This document shows positions 1 to 8,523 of a DNA stretch of 64,000 nt, one piece after another. The translations under genes and the position numbers were made by a program. This stretch comes from Kitasatospora acidiphila (GTDB lineage Bacteria > Actinomycetota > Actinomycetes > Streptomycetales > Streptomycetaceae). Numbering within the stretch: position 1 is the first letter of the stretch; every line of letters starts with the position of its first letter. The notes under the pieces were generated by a model. That model had not been told where the DNA came from, searched no databases, and saw only the letters and a program-made list of their open reading frames with translations. The stretch covers positions 5,446,501 through 5,510,500 of the forward strand of contig NZ_VIGB01000003.1 in assembly GCF_006636205.1 (NCBI RefSeq), in the 5' to 3' direction.

Positions 1-369
1 TACCGCGCCACCACCAAGAAGTTCGGCGGCCACGGCCTCTCGCTGCTGGTGGACTGGCAGTCGCCGGCCAACAGCAGCGCGCTCGCCGACTGGCAGAGCT
101 CGGACGCGAACGGTCCGCAGAACTTCACCGACTACCAGCGGGTCCAGGTTGCCGCGCTGACCTACCGCCAGTGGACCAACGCGGCCGACTGGGAGTGGAC
201 TTACAGCGGCTCGTCCGGCCGGATGCACTCGCTGAACCGCGGCTTCGTGGTGGACAACGGCAAGTACGGGTACGCGCTGATGTGGACCGCCAGCGATGCC
301 GACTGGAACTCGGCCGACTTCACCGCGGCCCGGCAGACCGGTTTCGCCAGCTTCGAACCTGCGCCGTAA
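1..369 (+). CDS. C-terminal fragment of a receptor-type Ser/Thr protein kinase (5' end outside window)
   Basis: The reading frame is open from the first base to the TAA at 367-369, giving 122 residues with no start codon of its own. It is rich in Trp, Tyr, Ser and Asn and has no kinase motif. Its last 60 residues share a pattern with the C-terminal domain of the complete kinase at 1764-3539: an AA-x-W-x-(F/W)-(T)-(F/Y) strand, then a G-x-x-YA strand, then a final F/L-x-S-F/V-x-P. It is therefore most likely the extracytoplasmic sensor domain of another kinase in the same array. A clear ribosome site for the next gene follows 20 bases later, so the two are probably co-transcribed. The family assignment is inference, because the catalytic domain is not in view. 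Confidence 0.6.
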   Translation, partial: YRATTKKFGGHGLSLLVDWQSPANSSALADWQSSDANGPQNFTDYQRVQVAALTYRQWTNAADWEWTYSGSSGRMHSLNRGFVVDNGKYGYALMWTASDADWNSADFTAARQTGFASFEPAP

Positions 370-390
370 GCGGCGGGGAGGGGAACGGCC

Positions 391-1539
391 ATGAGAGCTG
401 GCCCCGGCCAGACGGTGGCCGGCAGATACCAGGTGACGGACCGTCCGGCGGCCGTCGGGCCGGGGCTCGGCCGGATCGCCGTGGACGGGCGGACCGGTGT
501 GCGGGTGCTGCTGGAGGCGGTCGAGCTGCCCGAGCTGCTGGTGCCCGAGCTGACCGGCAGCACCGATTTCGAGGGCAGCCGCTGGCTGGACCCGGAATCG
601 GTGCTGGCCGAGGTCGCCTCGCTGCTGGCGGCGGTGCCCGAGCATCCGAGGCTCCGTCAGTCGTTCGACGTGACGGCCGAGGACGGCGTGGTCTGGCTGG
701 CCGTCGAGGAGCCGGCCGCGACCGGCCTGCCCGAGCTGCTGGCGGCCGGGCCGCTGCCGCCGTACCGGGTCGCCGAGGTGGCCGCGGACCTGGTGGCGGC
801 GCTGGGCGCGGTGCACCGGGCCGATCAGGTGCACGGCAACGTGGCGGCCGAACACGTGCTGGTCTGCGAGGACGGCGCCGCGCTGCTCGGCGGGCTGGCG
901 GTGGGCGCGGCGCAGGAGGCGCTGGCCCGGGAGCTCGGCGGCGGCGACCCGCGGCGCTGGGGGCAGGCCCGTGCGGGGCTGGTCGGCAGCCGGGCCGAGC
1001 ACTGGCCGCCGGAGCTGCTGACCGACCTGGCCGCAGCCTCCCCGGCAACCGACAGCTGGGCGCTGGGCGTGCTGCTGCACCGGATGCTGACCGGGTGCGG
1101 GCCGTTCGACGAGCAGAGCCCGACCGCGCTGTTCGCGGCGGTCCGGGCCGGCCGGCGGGCGGACAGCGCCGAGTGCGGGCCGCTGCGGCCGCTGGTGGAC
1201 CGGCTGCTCGCCACCGACCCGGCCGAGCGTCCGTCGGCGGCCGAGGCACGGGAGTGGCTCGCCGAGCTGCTGGCAGACGCGCCGGAGCCGTACCGGGCCG
1301 TGCCGCCCGCCGAGGCACTGCCGGCGCTGCGCCCGCGCCGGCTGCCGGTGCGGCGGGCCCGGGGGCCGGTGGCGGTGCGCAGGCCGGGGCCGGCCCCGGA
1401 GGTGGCGGAGCACGCGCGGCACGCACGCGGTGCGGGCGGCGGCCGTCGTGGCTGCTGCCGGTGCTGCTGGTGGGCGGGGTGGTGGGGGCGATGGTGCTGG
1501 CGCTGGTGGCGGTGGTGCAGTTCTCGGGGTGAGCGGTGA
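391..1539 (+). CDS. Membrane-anchored protein-kinase-like protein (probable pseudokinase), apparent frameshift near the 3' end
   Basis: The start ATG has a strong ggaggggaac ribosome site. The fold of a bacterial Ser/Thr kinase is visible from about residue 10 to 290, with a helix-F-like SWALGVLLHRMLTG segment. The catalytic parts are gone: the loop reads HGNVAAEHVLV where active kinases have HRDxKxxN (about residue 147), the DFG motif is replaced by LGG, and there is no glycine-rich loop. It is probably catalytically dead, with a scaffold or regulatory role beside the active kinase downstream. The frame as given ends in an implausible Cys/Trp-rich tail to 1539. Another frame across 1440-1532 encodes a clean transmembrane helix (WLLPVLLVGGVV...) ending QFSG, so one base is probably missing around 1380-1440 and the true stop is at 1532. 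Confidence 0.75.
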   Translation: MRAGPGQTVAGRYQVTDRPAAVGPGLGRIAVDGRTGVRVLLEAVELPELLVPELTGSTDFEGSRWLDPESVLAEVASLLAAVPEHPRLRQSFDVTAEDGVVWLAVEEPAATGLPELLAAGPLPPYRVAEVAADLVAALGAVHRADQVHGNVAAEHVLVCEDGAALLGGLAVGAAQEALARELGGGDPRRWGQARAGLVGSRAEHWPPELLTDLAAASPATDSWALGVLLHRMLTGCGPFDEQSPTALFAAVRAGRRADSAECGPLRPLVDRLLATDPAERPSAAEAREWLAELLADAPEPYRAVPPAEALPALRPRRLPVRRARGPVAVRRPGPAPEVAEHARHARGAGGGRRGCCRCCWWAGWWGRWCWRWWRWCSSRGER

Positions 1540-1763
1540 GCAGGGTGAACGGCATGTCCGGCGTGACCGCCGGTGCTGGCTTGGTCGCCCTGCGAGGCGG
1601 GGAAGGTGAAGGGACGTCACGACCAGATCACGTGGCCGGGTCGGGAACCGCGCCGCGCGTGGATCCGCCTAGTCTTGGGTCTCACACACAGTCCGAGCGG
1701 TGATCAGATTCATGGTGCACCGAAGAGGGGGGAACGGTCGCCATGGGCGGACAGGAGTGGGGT

Positions 1764-3539
1764 ATGGCCGCCACCGGGGCGGGCAGCGGCCCGGAGCGTC
1801 GGATGCTCGCCGGGCGCTACGAGTTGGGTGATCGGCTGGGCCGCGGCGGCATGGGAACAGTGTGGCGGGCCCAGGATCTGATGCTGGACCGCGAGGTGGC
1901 GGTCAAGGAGCTGACGGTCAATCACCTGCCGGAGGAGGATCTGGCGATCCTGCAGTCCCGGATGAAGCAGGAGGCCAGAGCCGCGGCGCGGATCAAGCAC
2001 GCCGGGGTGATCACCATCCACGACGTGCTGGAGCAGGACGGCCGGCCGTGGATCGTGATGGAGCTGATCGACGGCCGGTCGCTGGCCGACGTGGTGTCCC
2101 AGGACGGCCCGCTGTCGCCGCGGGCAGCCGCCGAGGTCGGCTCCCAGGTGCTGGCCGCCCTGCACCGCGGCCATCAGCTGGGCGTGCTGCACCGGGACGT
2201 CAAGCCGGCCAATGTGCTGCTGGAGCACGGCACCGGGCGGGCGGTGCTGCTGGACTTCGGCATCGCCAAGTTCGAGGGCTCCTCGGAGCTGACCCGTCCC
2301 GGCGACCTGGTCGGCTCGCCGGACTACCTGGCGCCCGAGCGGGCCAGGGGCGAGCGGTTCGGGCCGGCGTCCGACCTGTGGGGCCTGGGCGCCACGCTGT
2401 ACGCGGCCGTCGAGGGCCGCTCGCCGTTCCGCCGCGACACCCCGCTCTCCACCCTGGCCGCGGTGGTGGACGAGCCGCTGCCCGCGCCGATCAAGGCCGG
2501 CGCGCTGGCCCCGGTGCTGGCCGCGCTGATGGCCAAGGAGTCGGCGGACCGACCCACCGCGGACGAGGCGCAACTGATGCTACGCGCGGTGATCGACGGC
2601 CAGACCATCGGCATCGGCATCCCGCTGCAGCCGCTGCGGATGCCCACCCAGGCGGTTCCGGTGGTGGACCGGCGGCCGGTCTCCGAGTCGGACGAGCCCC
2701 TGCCGGAGGCGCCCGCCACCCCCACGGGAACCGGTCCCACCACGCCGGTGGCCGCCACCCCGGGCGCGCCGCTGCCCCCCGGCCCGCTGGCACCCCCCAC
2801 CGCCGTGCCGCCCGCCCCCGTCCCGCCCCGCCGCCGTCGGCGGCGCGCCCTGCGCCTGGCGCTGGCCGCGCTGGCCGTCGCCCTGCTGGCCGGCGGCACG
2901 GCCGTCGCGGTGCAGATGTACGGCCCGCACCACGGCACCCCGGTGGCCGGCCCGACGCCCAGCGCCCCGCCGAGCACCTCCGCCACGAGCTCCGGCACCC
3001 TCGGCACGCCGTCGGTGAGCCCCAGCACACCCGGCACCGAGGCGGCGCCCAGCCAGGCGCCCAGTGGCTACAGCTGGCAGACGGACGAGCTGGGCATGCG
3101 ATTCCCGCTGCCGGTGGACGGCCAGACGTGGCGGCGCACCACCAACGACACCGGCAACGGCTACTACAGCCCCGACGGCCAGCGGCACCTGATCCAGCTG
3201 GCGAAGAACGTCGGCCAGGCGCAGTCCCCGATCGACCACCTGAGCGAGATCTCCAAAGAACTGAGCACGAACCCCACCATCAAGGACTACAAGGTGGAGA
3301 GCCTCGAGTCGGCCACCATGAACGGGCACGAGGCGGCCCGCTGGGTCTTCACCTTCACCAATCTCAGGGACCCCAACAAGGGCCCCCGCAAGGCCTTCGA
3401 GGAGGAGTTCAAGAACTCGGACGGCACCGCCTACGCGATCCTGGTCTCCGGCCCCAGCACCTCGTCCGACGAGACCACGCTCACCGAGCGGCGCTTCATG
3501 ACGGAGCTCAACTACCTCTCCGTGGTGGCGCCCCGGTAA
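1764..3539 (+). CDS. Receptor-type Ser/Thr protein kinase (PknB/Pka-like)
   Basis: An active Hanks-type kinase phosphorylating Ser/Thr of envelope or division proteins is the expected role. Visible motifs are the Gly loop LGRGGMG, the ATP lysine in VAVKEL, the catalytic loop HRDVKPANVLL and the DFGIAKF segment followed by SPDYLAPER. A Pro/Thr-rich juxtamembrane linker, one basic-flanked membrane helix (about residues 362-385) and an extracytoplasmic domain of about 200 residues follow. I chose ATG 1764 because AGGAG lies 6 bases upstream; ATG 1743 is in frame and possible. It sits at the end of a kinase array directly before the semialdehyde dehydrogenase and cholesterol-oxidase-like genes. 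From memory this is the position of the S. coelicolor pkaDHIJ cluster, implicated in spore-wall synthesis. The extracytoplasmic domain resembles the fragment at 1-369. Confidence 0.88.
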   Translation: MAATGAGSGPERRMLAGRYELGDRLGRGGMGTVWRAQDLMLDREVAVKELTVNHLPEEDLAILQSRMKQEARAAARIKHAGVITIHDVLEQDGRPWIVMELIDGRSLADVVSQDGPLSPRAAAEVGSQVLAALHRGHQLGVLHRDVKPANVLLEHGTGRAVLLDFGIAKFEGSSELTRPGDLVGSPDYLAPERARGERFGPASDLWGLGATLYAAVEGRSPFRRDTPLSTLAAVVDEPLPAPIKAGALAPVLAALMAKESADRPTADEAQLMLRAVIDGQTIGIGIPLQPLRMPTQAVPVVDRRPVSESDEPLPEAPATPTGTGPTTPVAATPGAPLPPGPLAPPTAVPPAPVPPRRRRRRALRLALAALAVALLAGGTAVAVQMYGPHHGTPVAGPTPSAPPSTSATSSGTLGTPSVSPSTPGTEAAPSQAPSGYSWQTDELGMRFPLPVDGQTWRRTTNDTGNGYYSPDGQRHLIQLAKNVGQAQSPIDHLSEISKELSTNPTIKDYKVESLESATMNGHEAARWVFTFTNLRDPNKGPRKAFEEEFKNSDGTAYAILVSGPSTSSDETTLTERRFMTELNYLSVVAPR

Positions 3540-3601
3540 AGAACCAATGGGGGTGTTACCGACGGGTACACAACAGGCGGGTGAAGCCCTAGGCTGCGCC
3601 C

Positions 3602-5221
3602 ATGACGGACATCACGGCAGAAAACAGCGGCGCCGGCCGCAATCCCGTGGCCCCGGGCGCCGGTCGAACGGTCGCCTCGGCGGTTCCCCAGTCCCTGGTC
3701 GCCCGCCTCGCCCGGGGCATCACCGCCGCCGAGGGCGCCGCGACGGAGTGGACCGTCGCGCCGCTCACCGGTGAACCGCTGGCAGAGCTGCCGCAGTCCA
3801 CAGTGGCCGACGTCGACACCGCCTACCGGCTGGCCCGCGGCGCCCAGCAGGCCTGGGCCGCGCGGCCGGTGCGGGCGCGTGCCGCCGTGCTGCTGCGCTT
3901 CCACGACCTGCTGCTCAAGCGGCAGGACGAGGTGCTCGACCTGATCCAGACGGAGACCGGCAAGGCCAGGCTGCACGCCTTCGAGGAGGTGCTGGCCACC
4001 GCGATGGCGGCCCGCCACTACGGTCGCGCCGCCGCCGGCTACCTGAAGGACCGCCGGCGCGGCGGCGCCGTCCCGGTGCTCACCCACACCGTGGAGGGCC
4101 GCCGGCCGAAGGGCGTGGTCGGCCAGATCTCCCCGTGGAACTACCCGCTGGAACTGTCCGTCAGCGATGCGCTGCCGGCCTTCGTGGCGGGCAACGCGGT
4201 GGTCAACAAGCCCGACACCCAGACCGCGCTGACCGCGCTGTGGGCCCGCGAGCTGCTGGTGGAGGCCGGACTGCCGGCCGAGCTGTGGCAGATCGTGGTG
4301 GGCGACGGCCCGGTGATCGGCCCGGCCGTGGTGGAGCGGGCCGACTACGTCTCGTTCACCGGTTCCACCCGCACCGGGCGGGAGGTGGCGCAGCGGGCCG
4401 CGGCCCGGCTGGTCGGCGCCTCGCTGGAACTCGGCGGCAAGAACGCCATGCTGGTGCTGGCCGACGCGGACCTGGAGAAGGCCGCCGAGGGCGCGGTGCG
4501 GGCCTGCTTCTCCTCCGCCGGTCAGCTGTGCATCTCGATCGAGCGGCTCTTCGTGCACGGCTCGGTGGCCGACGCCTTCTTGGAGCGGTTCGCGGCCCGG
4601 ACCCGGGCGCTGCGCCTCGGCGGCGGCCTGGCCTACGGCGCCGACATGGGCTCGCTGGTCTCCCAGCGGCAGCTGGACACCGTGACCCGGCACGTCGAGG
4701 AGGCGGTCAAGGCCGGTGCCACGGTGCTGGCCGGCGGCCAGGCCCGGCCGGACATCGGTCCGCTCTTCTTCGAGCCGACCATCCTGGACGGGGTGACCGA
4801 CCAGATGGCGGTCTGCGCCGAGGAGACCTTCGGCCCGGTGGTCTCGATCTACCGCTTCGACACCGAGGACGAGGCGGTCGCGACGGCCAACGCCACCCCG
4901 TACGGCCTGAACTCGAGTGTCTGGACCAGGGATCTGCGGCGCGGCCGGGCGGTCGCGGCCCGGCTGCGCACCGGCACGGTCAACGTCAACGAGGCCTATG
5001 CCGCCGCCTACGGCTCGGTCGCCTCGCCGATGGGCGGGATGGGCGACTCCGGTCTCGGCCGCCGGCACGGCGCCGAGGGCATCCTGCGCTACACCGAGGC
5101 GCAGACCATCGCCAGCCAGCGGGTGATGCCGCTGGCCCCGGCCTTCGGGCTGGACGACGAGAAGTTCGCGGCGCTCTTCACCCGGAGCCTGCGGGCCCTG
5201 AAAGCACTGGGGTTCAAGTGA
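3602..5221 (+). CDS. Succinate-semialdehyde dehydrogenase (NAD(P)+-dependent aldehyde dehydrogenase family)
   Basis: This 539-residue aldehyde dehydrogenase would oxidise succinate semialdehyde to succinate in the cytosol with NAD(P)+. The family landmarks are all present: SPWNYPLEL near the cofactor site, SFTGSTRTGRE, the general-base Glu in LELGGKN (about residue 275), the nucleophile Cys in SAGQLCIS (about residue 309) and EETFGPVVS. The length is near that of mycobacterial GabD2-type enzymes. The stop codon overlaps the GTG of the next gene (GTGA), so the dehydrogenase and the GMC oxidoreductase are translationally coupled and may act on related substrates. Substrate identity rests on family resemblance; other aldehydes are possible. 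Confidence 0.88.
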   Translation: MTDITAENSGAGRNPVAPGAGRTVASAVPQSLVARLARGITAAEGAATEWTVAPLTGEPLAELPQSTVADVDTAYRLARGAQQAWAARPVRARAAVLLRFHDLLLKRQDEVLDLIQTETGKARLHAFEEVLATAMAARHYGRAAAGYLKDRRRGGAVPVLTHTVEGRRPKGVVGQISPWNYPLELSVSDALPAFVAGNAVVNKPDTQTALTALWARELLVEAGLPAELWQIVVGDGPVIGPAVVERADYVSFTGSTRTGREVAQRAAARLVGASLELGGKNAMLVLADADLEKAAEGAVRACFSSAGQLCISIERLFVHGSVADAFLERFAARTRALRLGGGLAYGADMGSLVSQRQLDTVTRHVEEAVKAGATVLAGGQARPDIGPLFFEPTILDGVTDQMAVCAEETFGPVVSIYRFDTEDEAVATANATPYGLNSSVWTRDLRRGRAVAARLRTGTVNVNEAYAAAYGSVASPMGGMGDSGLGRRHGAEGILRYTEAQTIASQRVMPLAPAFGLDDEKFAALFTRSLRALKALGFK

Positions 5222-7077
5222 CCGACGACAACAAGGCGTTCGACTACGACGTGATCGTGGTCGGCTCGGGCTTCGGCGGCTCGGTATCGGCGCTGCGGCT
5301 GACCGAGAAGGGCTACCGGGTCGCGGTGCTGGAGGCCGGCCGCCGGTTCCGCCGCGACGAACTGCCCACCACCTCCTGGGACGTGAAGAACTACCTGTGG
5401 GCGCCGGGCCTCGGGCTCTACGGCATCCAGCGGATCCACCTGCTGGCCAATGTGCTGGTGCTCGGCGGGGCCGGGGTGGGCGGCGGCTCGCTCAACTACG
5501 CCAACACCCTGTACGTGCCGCCGAAGGCCTTCTTCGAGGACCGGCAGTGGCAGCACATCACCGACTGGGAGGCGGAGCTCGCGCCGTTCTACGACCAGGC
5601 GCAGCGGATGCTCGGGGTGCGGACCAATCCCACGCTCACCCCCTCGGACGTGCACCTGAAGGGCGCCGCCGAGCGGCTGGGCGTCCCCGACAGCTTCCAC
5701 CTGGCCCCGGTGGGCGTCTTCTTCGGCGACGGGCGGGACGCGGACGGCACCGCGAAGGCCGCCCCGGGCACCGAGGTCGAGGACCCGTACTTCGGCGGTG
5801 CGGGCCCGCGCCGCAAGGCCTGCACGGAGTGCGGCGAGTGCATGACGGGCTGCCGGCACGGCGCCAAGAACATGCTCACCGAGAACTACCTCTACCTGGC
5901 CGAGGCCAACGGCGCCGAGATCCACCCGCTGACCACGGTGGCCCGGATCCGCGAGGTCGACGGGGCCAATGGGAATTCAGGCTATGCGGTCGACGTGCGC
6001 CGCACCAACGCCCGCTCGGGGGCGGCCCGCAAGGCCGGCGCCCGCACCCTGACCGCCGCCAAGGTGGTGATCGCGGCCGGCACCTACGGCACCCAGACCC
6101 TGCTGCACCGGATGCGCGAGCAGGGCCGGCTGCCCCGGATCTCGGACAAGCTCGGCGAGCTGACCCGCACCAACTCCGAGGCGCTGGTGGGGGCCCAGAC
6201 CACCCCGCGGCGCTACGGCGGGACGGTGGACTTCACCAAGGGCGTGGCGATCACCTCGTCGATCCACCCCGACGAGAACACCCACATCGAGCCGGTGCGC
6301 TACGGCAAGGGCTCCAACGCCATGGGGTTCCTGTCCATCTTCCAGGTGCCCGGCGGCCGCAAGGGCCCGCGCTGGCTGTGGGCCGGCGCCGAGGCGGTCA
6401 AGCACCCGACGCTGTTCGCCCGTTCGCTGAGCAACTACAAGTGGTCGGAGCGGACCATCATCGGCCTGGTGATGCAGTCGGTGGACAACTCGATCACCGT
6501 CTCGCTCAAGCAAAAGGGCCTGGGCAAGGGCAAGTTGACGTCGAGCCAGGGGCACGGCGAGCCCAACCCGACCTGGCTCCCGGCCGCCGAGGAGGGCGCC
6601 AAGGCGCTCGCCGCCGAGATCAACGGGTTCGCCGGCAGCACCGTCGGCGAGGTCTTCGACATCCCCATGACGGCGCACTTCATCGGCGGTTGCCCGATCG
6701 CCGACAGCCCCGAGCACGGCGTGGTCGACCCCTACCACCGGCTCTACGGCCACCCGGGGATCAGCGTGGTGGACGGGTCGGCGATCTCCGCCAACCTGGG
6801 CGTCAACCCGTCGCTGACCATCACCGCGCAGGCCGAGCGGGCGATGTCGATGTGGCCCAACAAGGGCGAGGCGGACCTCCGTCCGGCCCAGGGCGAGGCG
6901 TACCGCCGGGTCACGGCGGTCGCCCCGGTGCGGCCCGCCGTGCCGGCCGGCGCCTTCGGTGAGCTGCTGCTCCCGGTGCCGTCGGTGCCCAAGAAGGCGG
7001 GGGCCGAGAAGGCCCAGAAGGCCGAGAAGGCCGAGCCGGAGGAGCCGGCGGCGGAGGAGCCCTCGGCGTCCGAGTAA
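5218..7077 (+). CDS. GMC family oxidoreductase, ChoD/cholesterol-oxidase-like flavoprotein
   Basis: GTG 5218 overlaps the upstream stop. The FAD-binding GSGFGG motif is at about residues 16-21, and the C-terminal GMC signature GHPGISVVDGSAISANLGVNPS is seen near residue 515-540. A Cys-rich stretch CTECGECMTGC followed by RHGAKN (about residues 201-217) is characteristic of the actinobacterial ChoD-like branch rather than of secreted cholesterol oxidases. There is no signal peptide. The protein ends in a low-complexity Lys/Glu/Ala tail of about 30 residues. In mycobacteria and streptomycetes this gene lies close to guaA and guaB, as here. Cholesterol oxidation has not been firmly shown for this branch, so the substrate should be considered open. 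Confidence 0.85.
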   Translation: MTDDNKAFDYDVIVVGSGFGGSVSALRLTEKGYRVAVLEAGRRFRRDELPTTSWDVKNYLWAPGLGLYGIQRIHLLANVLVLGGAGVGGGSLNYANTLYVPPKAFFEDRQWQHITDWEAELAPFYDQAQRMLGVRTNPTLTPSDVHLKGAAERLGVPDSFHLAPVGVFFGDGRDADGTAKAAPGTEVEDPYFGGAGPRRKACTECGECMTGCRHGAKNMLTENYLYLAEANGAEIHPLTTVARIREVDGANGNSGYAVDVRRTNARSGAARKAGARTLTAAKVVIAAGTYGTQTLLHRMREQGRLPRISDKLGELTRTNSEALVGAQTTPRRYGGTVDFTKGVAITSSIHPDENTHIEPVRYGKGSNAMGFLSIFQVPGGRKGPRWLWAGAEAVKHPTLFARSLSNYKWSERTIIGLVMQSVDNSITVSLKQKGLGKGKLTSSQGHGEPNPTWLPAAEEGAKALAAEINGFAGSTVGEVFDIPMTAHFIGGCPIADSPEHGVVDPYHRLYGHPGISVVDGSAISANLGVNPSLTITAQAERAMSMWPNKGEADLRPAQGEAYRRVTAVAPVRPAVPAGAFGELLLPVPSVPKKAGAEKAQKAEKAEPEEPAAEEPSASE

Positions 7078-7206
7078 CGATACGACTGTTACAGAGCCGA
7101 CCGGTGGCCGTTACACGGCTGCCGGTCGGCCGCGCGGTGGGGTTCCTAGCGTGGGCGCAGCCTGCTCGGGCCATTCGGGTCCGAGCGCCTGTGCTGGAGG
7201 TTTCCC

Positions 7207-7836
7207 ATGTCACGTGCCCTGCGTGCGCGCCGGTCGGTGCGGCTGTCGGTGCTCGGTCTCGGTGTCGCGGCGGCGCTGGCGCTGCCGGGTGCGGCGGCCT
7301 ACGCGGACGGTTCGCCGACCCCGAGCGCGGTTGCCACGCCCACCGCCGCGTCGTCGGCCACGCCGTCGCCGGCGACCAGCGCCACGCCCACCGCCGCGCC
7401 GTCGGCCATGCCGTCGTCGGGGAGCAGTGCCACCCCCAGTGCCGCGCCGTCGGCCAAGCCGTCCTCGGGGACCAGCGCCCTGCCCAGCGCCGCGCCCAGC
7501 GCCGCCAAGCCGCTGCCCTGCAAGGCGATGCCGACGCCCAGCGTCGGGGGCAGCGCCACCCCGACGGTAGGCCGGCCCAGCGCCGTGCCGAGCGCCGCGC
7601 CCGGCGGCAAGGAGCCGCAGCCGGTGCCGACCTGCGACCAGGACGGCTCCCAGCCGAAGTCGTCCAGCACGCCGACCGCCCAGGTCAAGGCGGTGCCGCG
7701 CGGTGGTGCGGCGACCGGCGAGGGGCAGACCGGGCCGTCCGCCGCGGAGCTGGCCGGCGGCACGGGCCTGGCGGCCGCCGGGCTGGTCGCGCTGGCCTTC
7801 GCCGCCCGCAAGCGCCGTGCCGGCGCGGCGCGCTGA
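7207..7836 (+). CDS. Secreted, Ser/Thr/Pro/Ala-rich surface protein with C-terminal membrane anchor
   Basis: A GGAGG site precedes the ATG. The protein has a typical signal peptide (about residues 1-36, ending AAAYA), then about 130 residues of low-complexity SATPS/APSA repeats with a short Cys-bearing segment, and finally a hydrophobic helix followed by RKRRAGAAR. This is the layout of a sortase substrate, but a canonical LPxTG/LAxTG box is not seen; the nearest candidate is LAGGTG just before the helix. The last bases overlap the likely start of the class F sortase gene, so it may be that sortase's dedicated partner, or a simple membrane-anchored wall spacer. Function otherwise unknown. Confidence 0.75.
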   Translation: MSRALRARRSVRLSVLGLGVAAALALPGAAAYADGSPTPSAVATPTAASSATPSPATSATPTAAPSAMPSSGSSATPSAAPSAKPSSGTSALPSAAPSAAKPLPCKAMPTPSVGGSATPTVGRPSAVPSAAPGGKEPQPVPTCDQDGSQPKSSSTPTAQVKAVPRGGAATGEGQTGPSAAELAGGTGLAAAGLVALAFAARKRRAGAAR

Positions 7837-8470
7837 CCACCGCCGCAGCCGGCGCCCCTGGCGGGTGCCGGCCGCGGCGGGCGGTGTGCTGGCCCTGGTG
7901 TGCGCCGCGGTGGTGCTGAGCCAGGGGTCGTCCCAGCCGCCGGTGCGGATCGCCACCACCGCCGCCGCGCCGCCGGCGCCGGCGCCGGTCGTGCCGGCCG
8001 CCGCGCCGTCAACCACCGTGCGATCAGCGCCGGTTCGGGTGCAGATCCCGCGGCTCGGGGTGGACGCGCCGGTGGTGCCCGCCGGGCTGAACGCGGACGG
8101 CACGGCCCAGGTGCCGCCGCTGGACCACCCGGGACAGGTCGACTGGTACGACGGCGGCCCGGCCCCGGGCGAGACCGGCCCTGCGGTGCTGCTCGGCCAC
8201 TACGACAACCAGGCGGGCCCGGCGGTCTTCCACCAGCTGCCGAACCTGCGGCCCGGGGACCGGATCGAGATCCGCCGCGCCGACGGAAGCACCGTCAACT
8301 ACCAGGTCCGCGAGCTGCGGCAGGCCCCCAAGGACGCCTTCCCCACCGACGCGGTCTACGGTGACACGACCAACCCGCAGCTTCGGTTGATCACCTGCGG
8401 GGGCGTGCTGCAGCAGAGCGGCCACTACTCGGACAACATCATCGTCTTCGCGGATCTGACGGCCTCGTAG
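7817..8470 (+). CDS. Class F sortase
   Basis: This is a membrane-anchored transpeptidase that would cleave a sorting signal and attach a protein to the wall or to another amine. An N-terminal basic stretch and one membrane helix (about residues 17-36) are followed by a Pro/Ala linker and the sortase domain. Catalytic His lies in LLGHYDN, catalytic Cys in LITCGG (about residue 191) and a conserved Arg is expected in the ELRQAP to LRLIT region. The GPAVFHQL and LITCGG forms are typical of actinobacterial class F enzymes. The reading frame is open upstream, but GTG 7817 gives a sensible N-terminus and overlaps the preceding gene by 20 bases; GTG 7865 is an alternative. Confidence 0.87.
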   Translation: MPARRADHRRSRRPWRVPAAAGGVLALVCAAVVLSQGSSQPPVRIATTAAAPPAPAPVVPAAAPSTTVRSAPVRVQIPRLGVDAPVVPAGLNADGTAQVPPLDHPGQVDWYDGGPAPGETGPAVLLGHYDNQAGPAVFHQLPNLRPGDRIEIRRADGSTVNYQVRELRQAPKDAFPTDAVYGDTTNPQLRLITCGGVLQQSGHYSDNIIVFADLTAS

Positions 8471-8523
8471 CGGTCCGAACGCATGGTGGCGGTCCGGTGG
8501 GGTCCGGCGAAGGAGGAGGGGAC

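Noticed and set aside
4135..5217. Upstream extension of the GMC oxidoreductase frame
   Set aside because: It overlaps the aldehyde dehydrogenase and is Arg/Gly-rich; the coupled GTG at 5218 gives the proper FAD-binding start.
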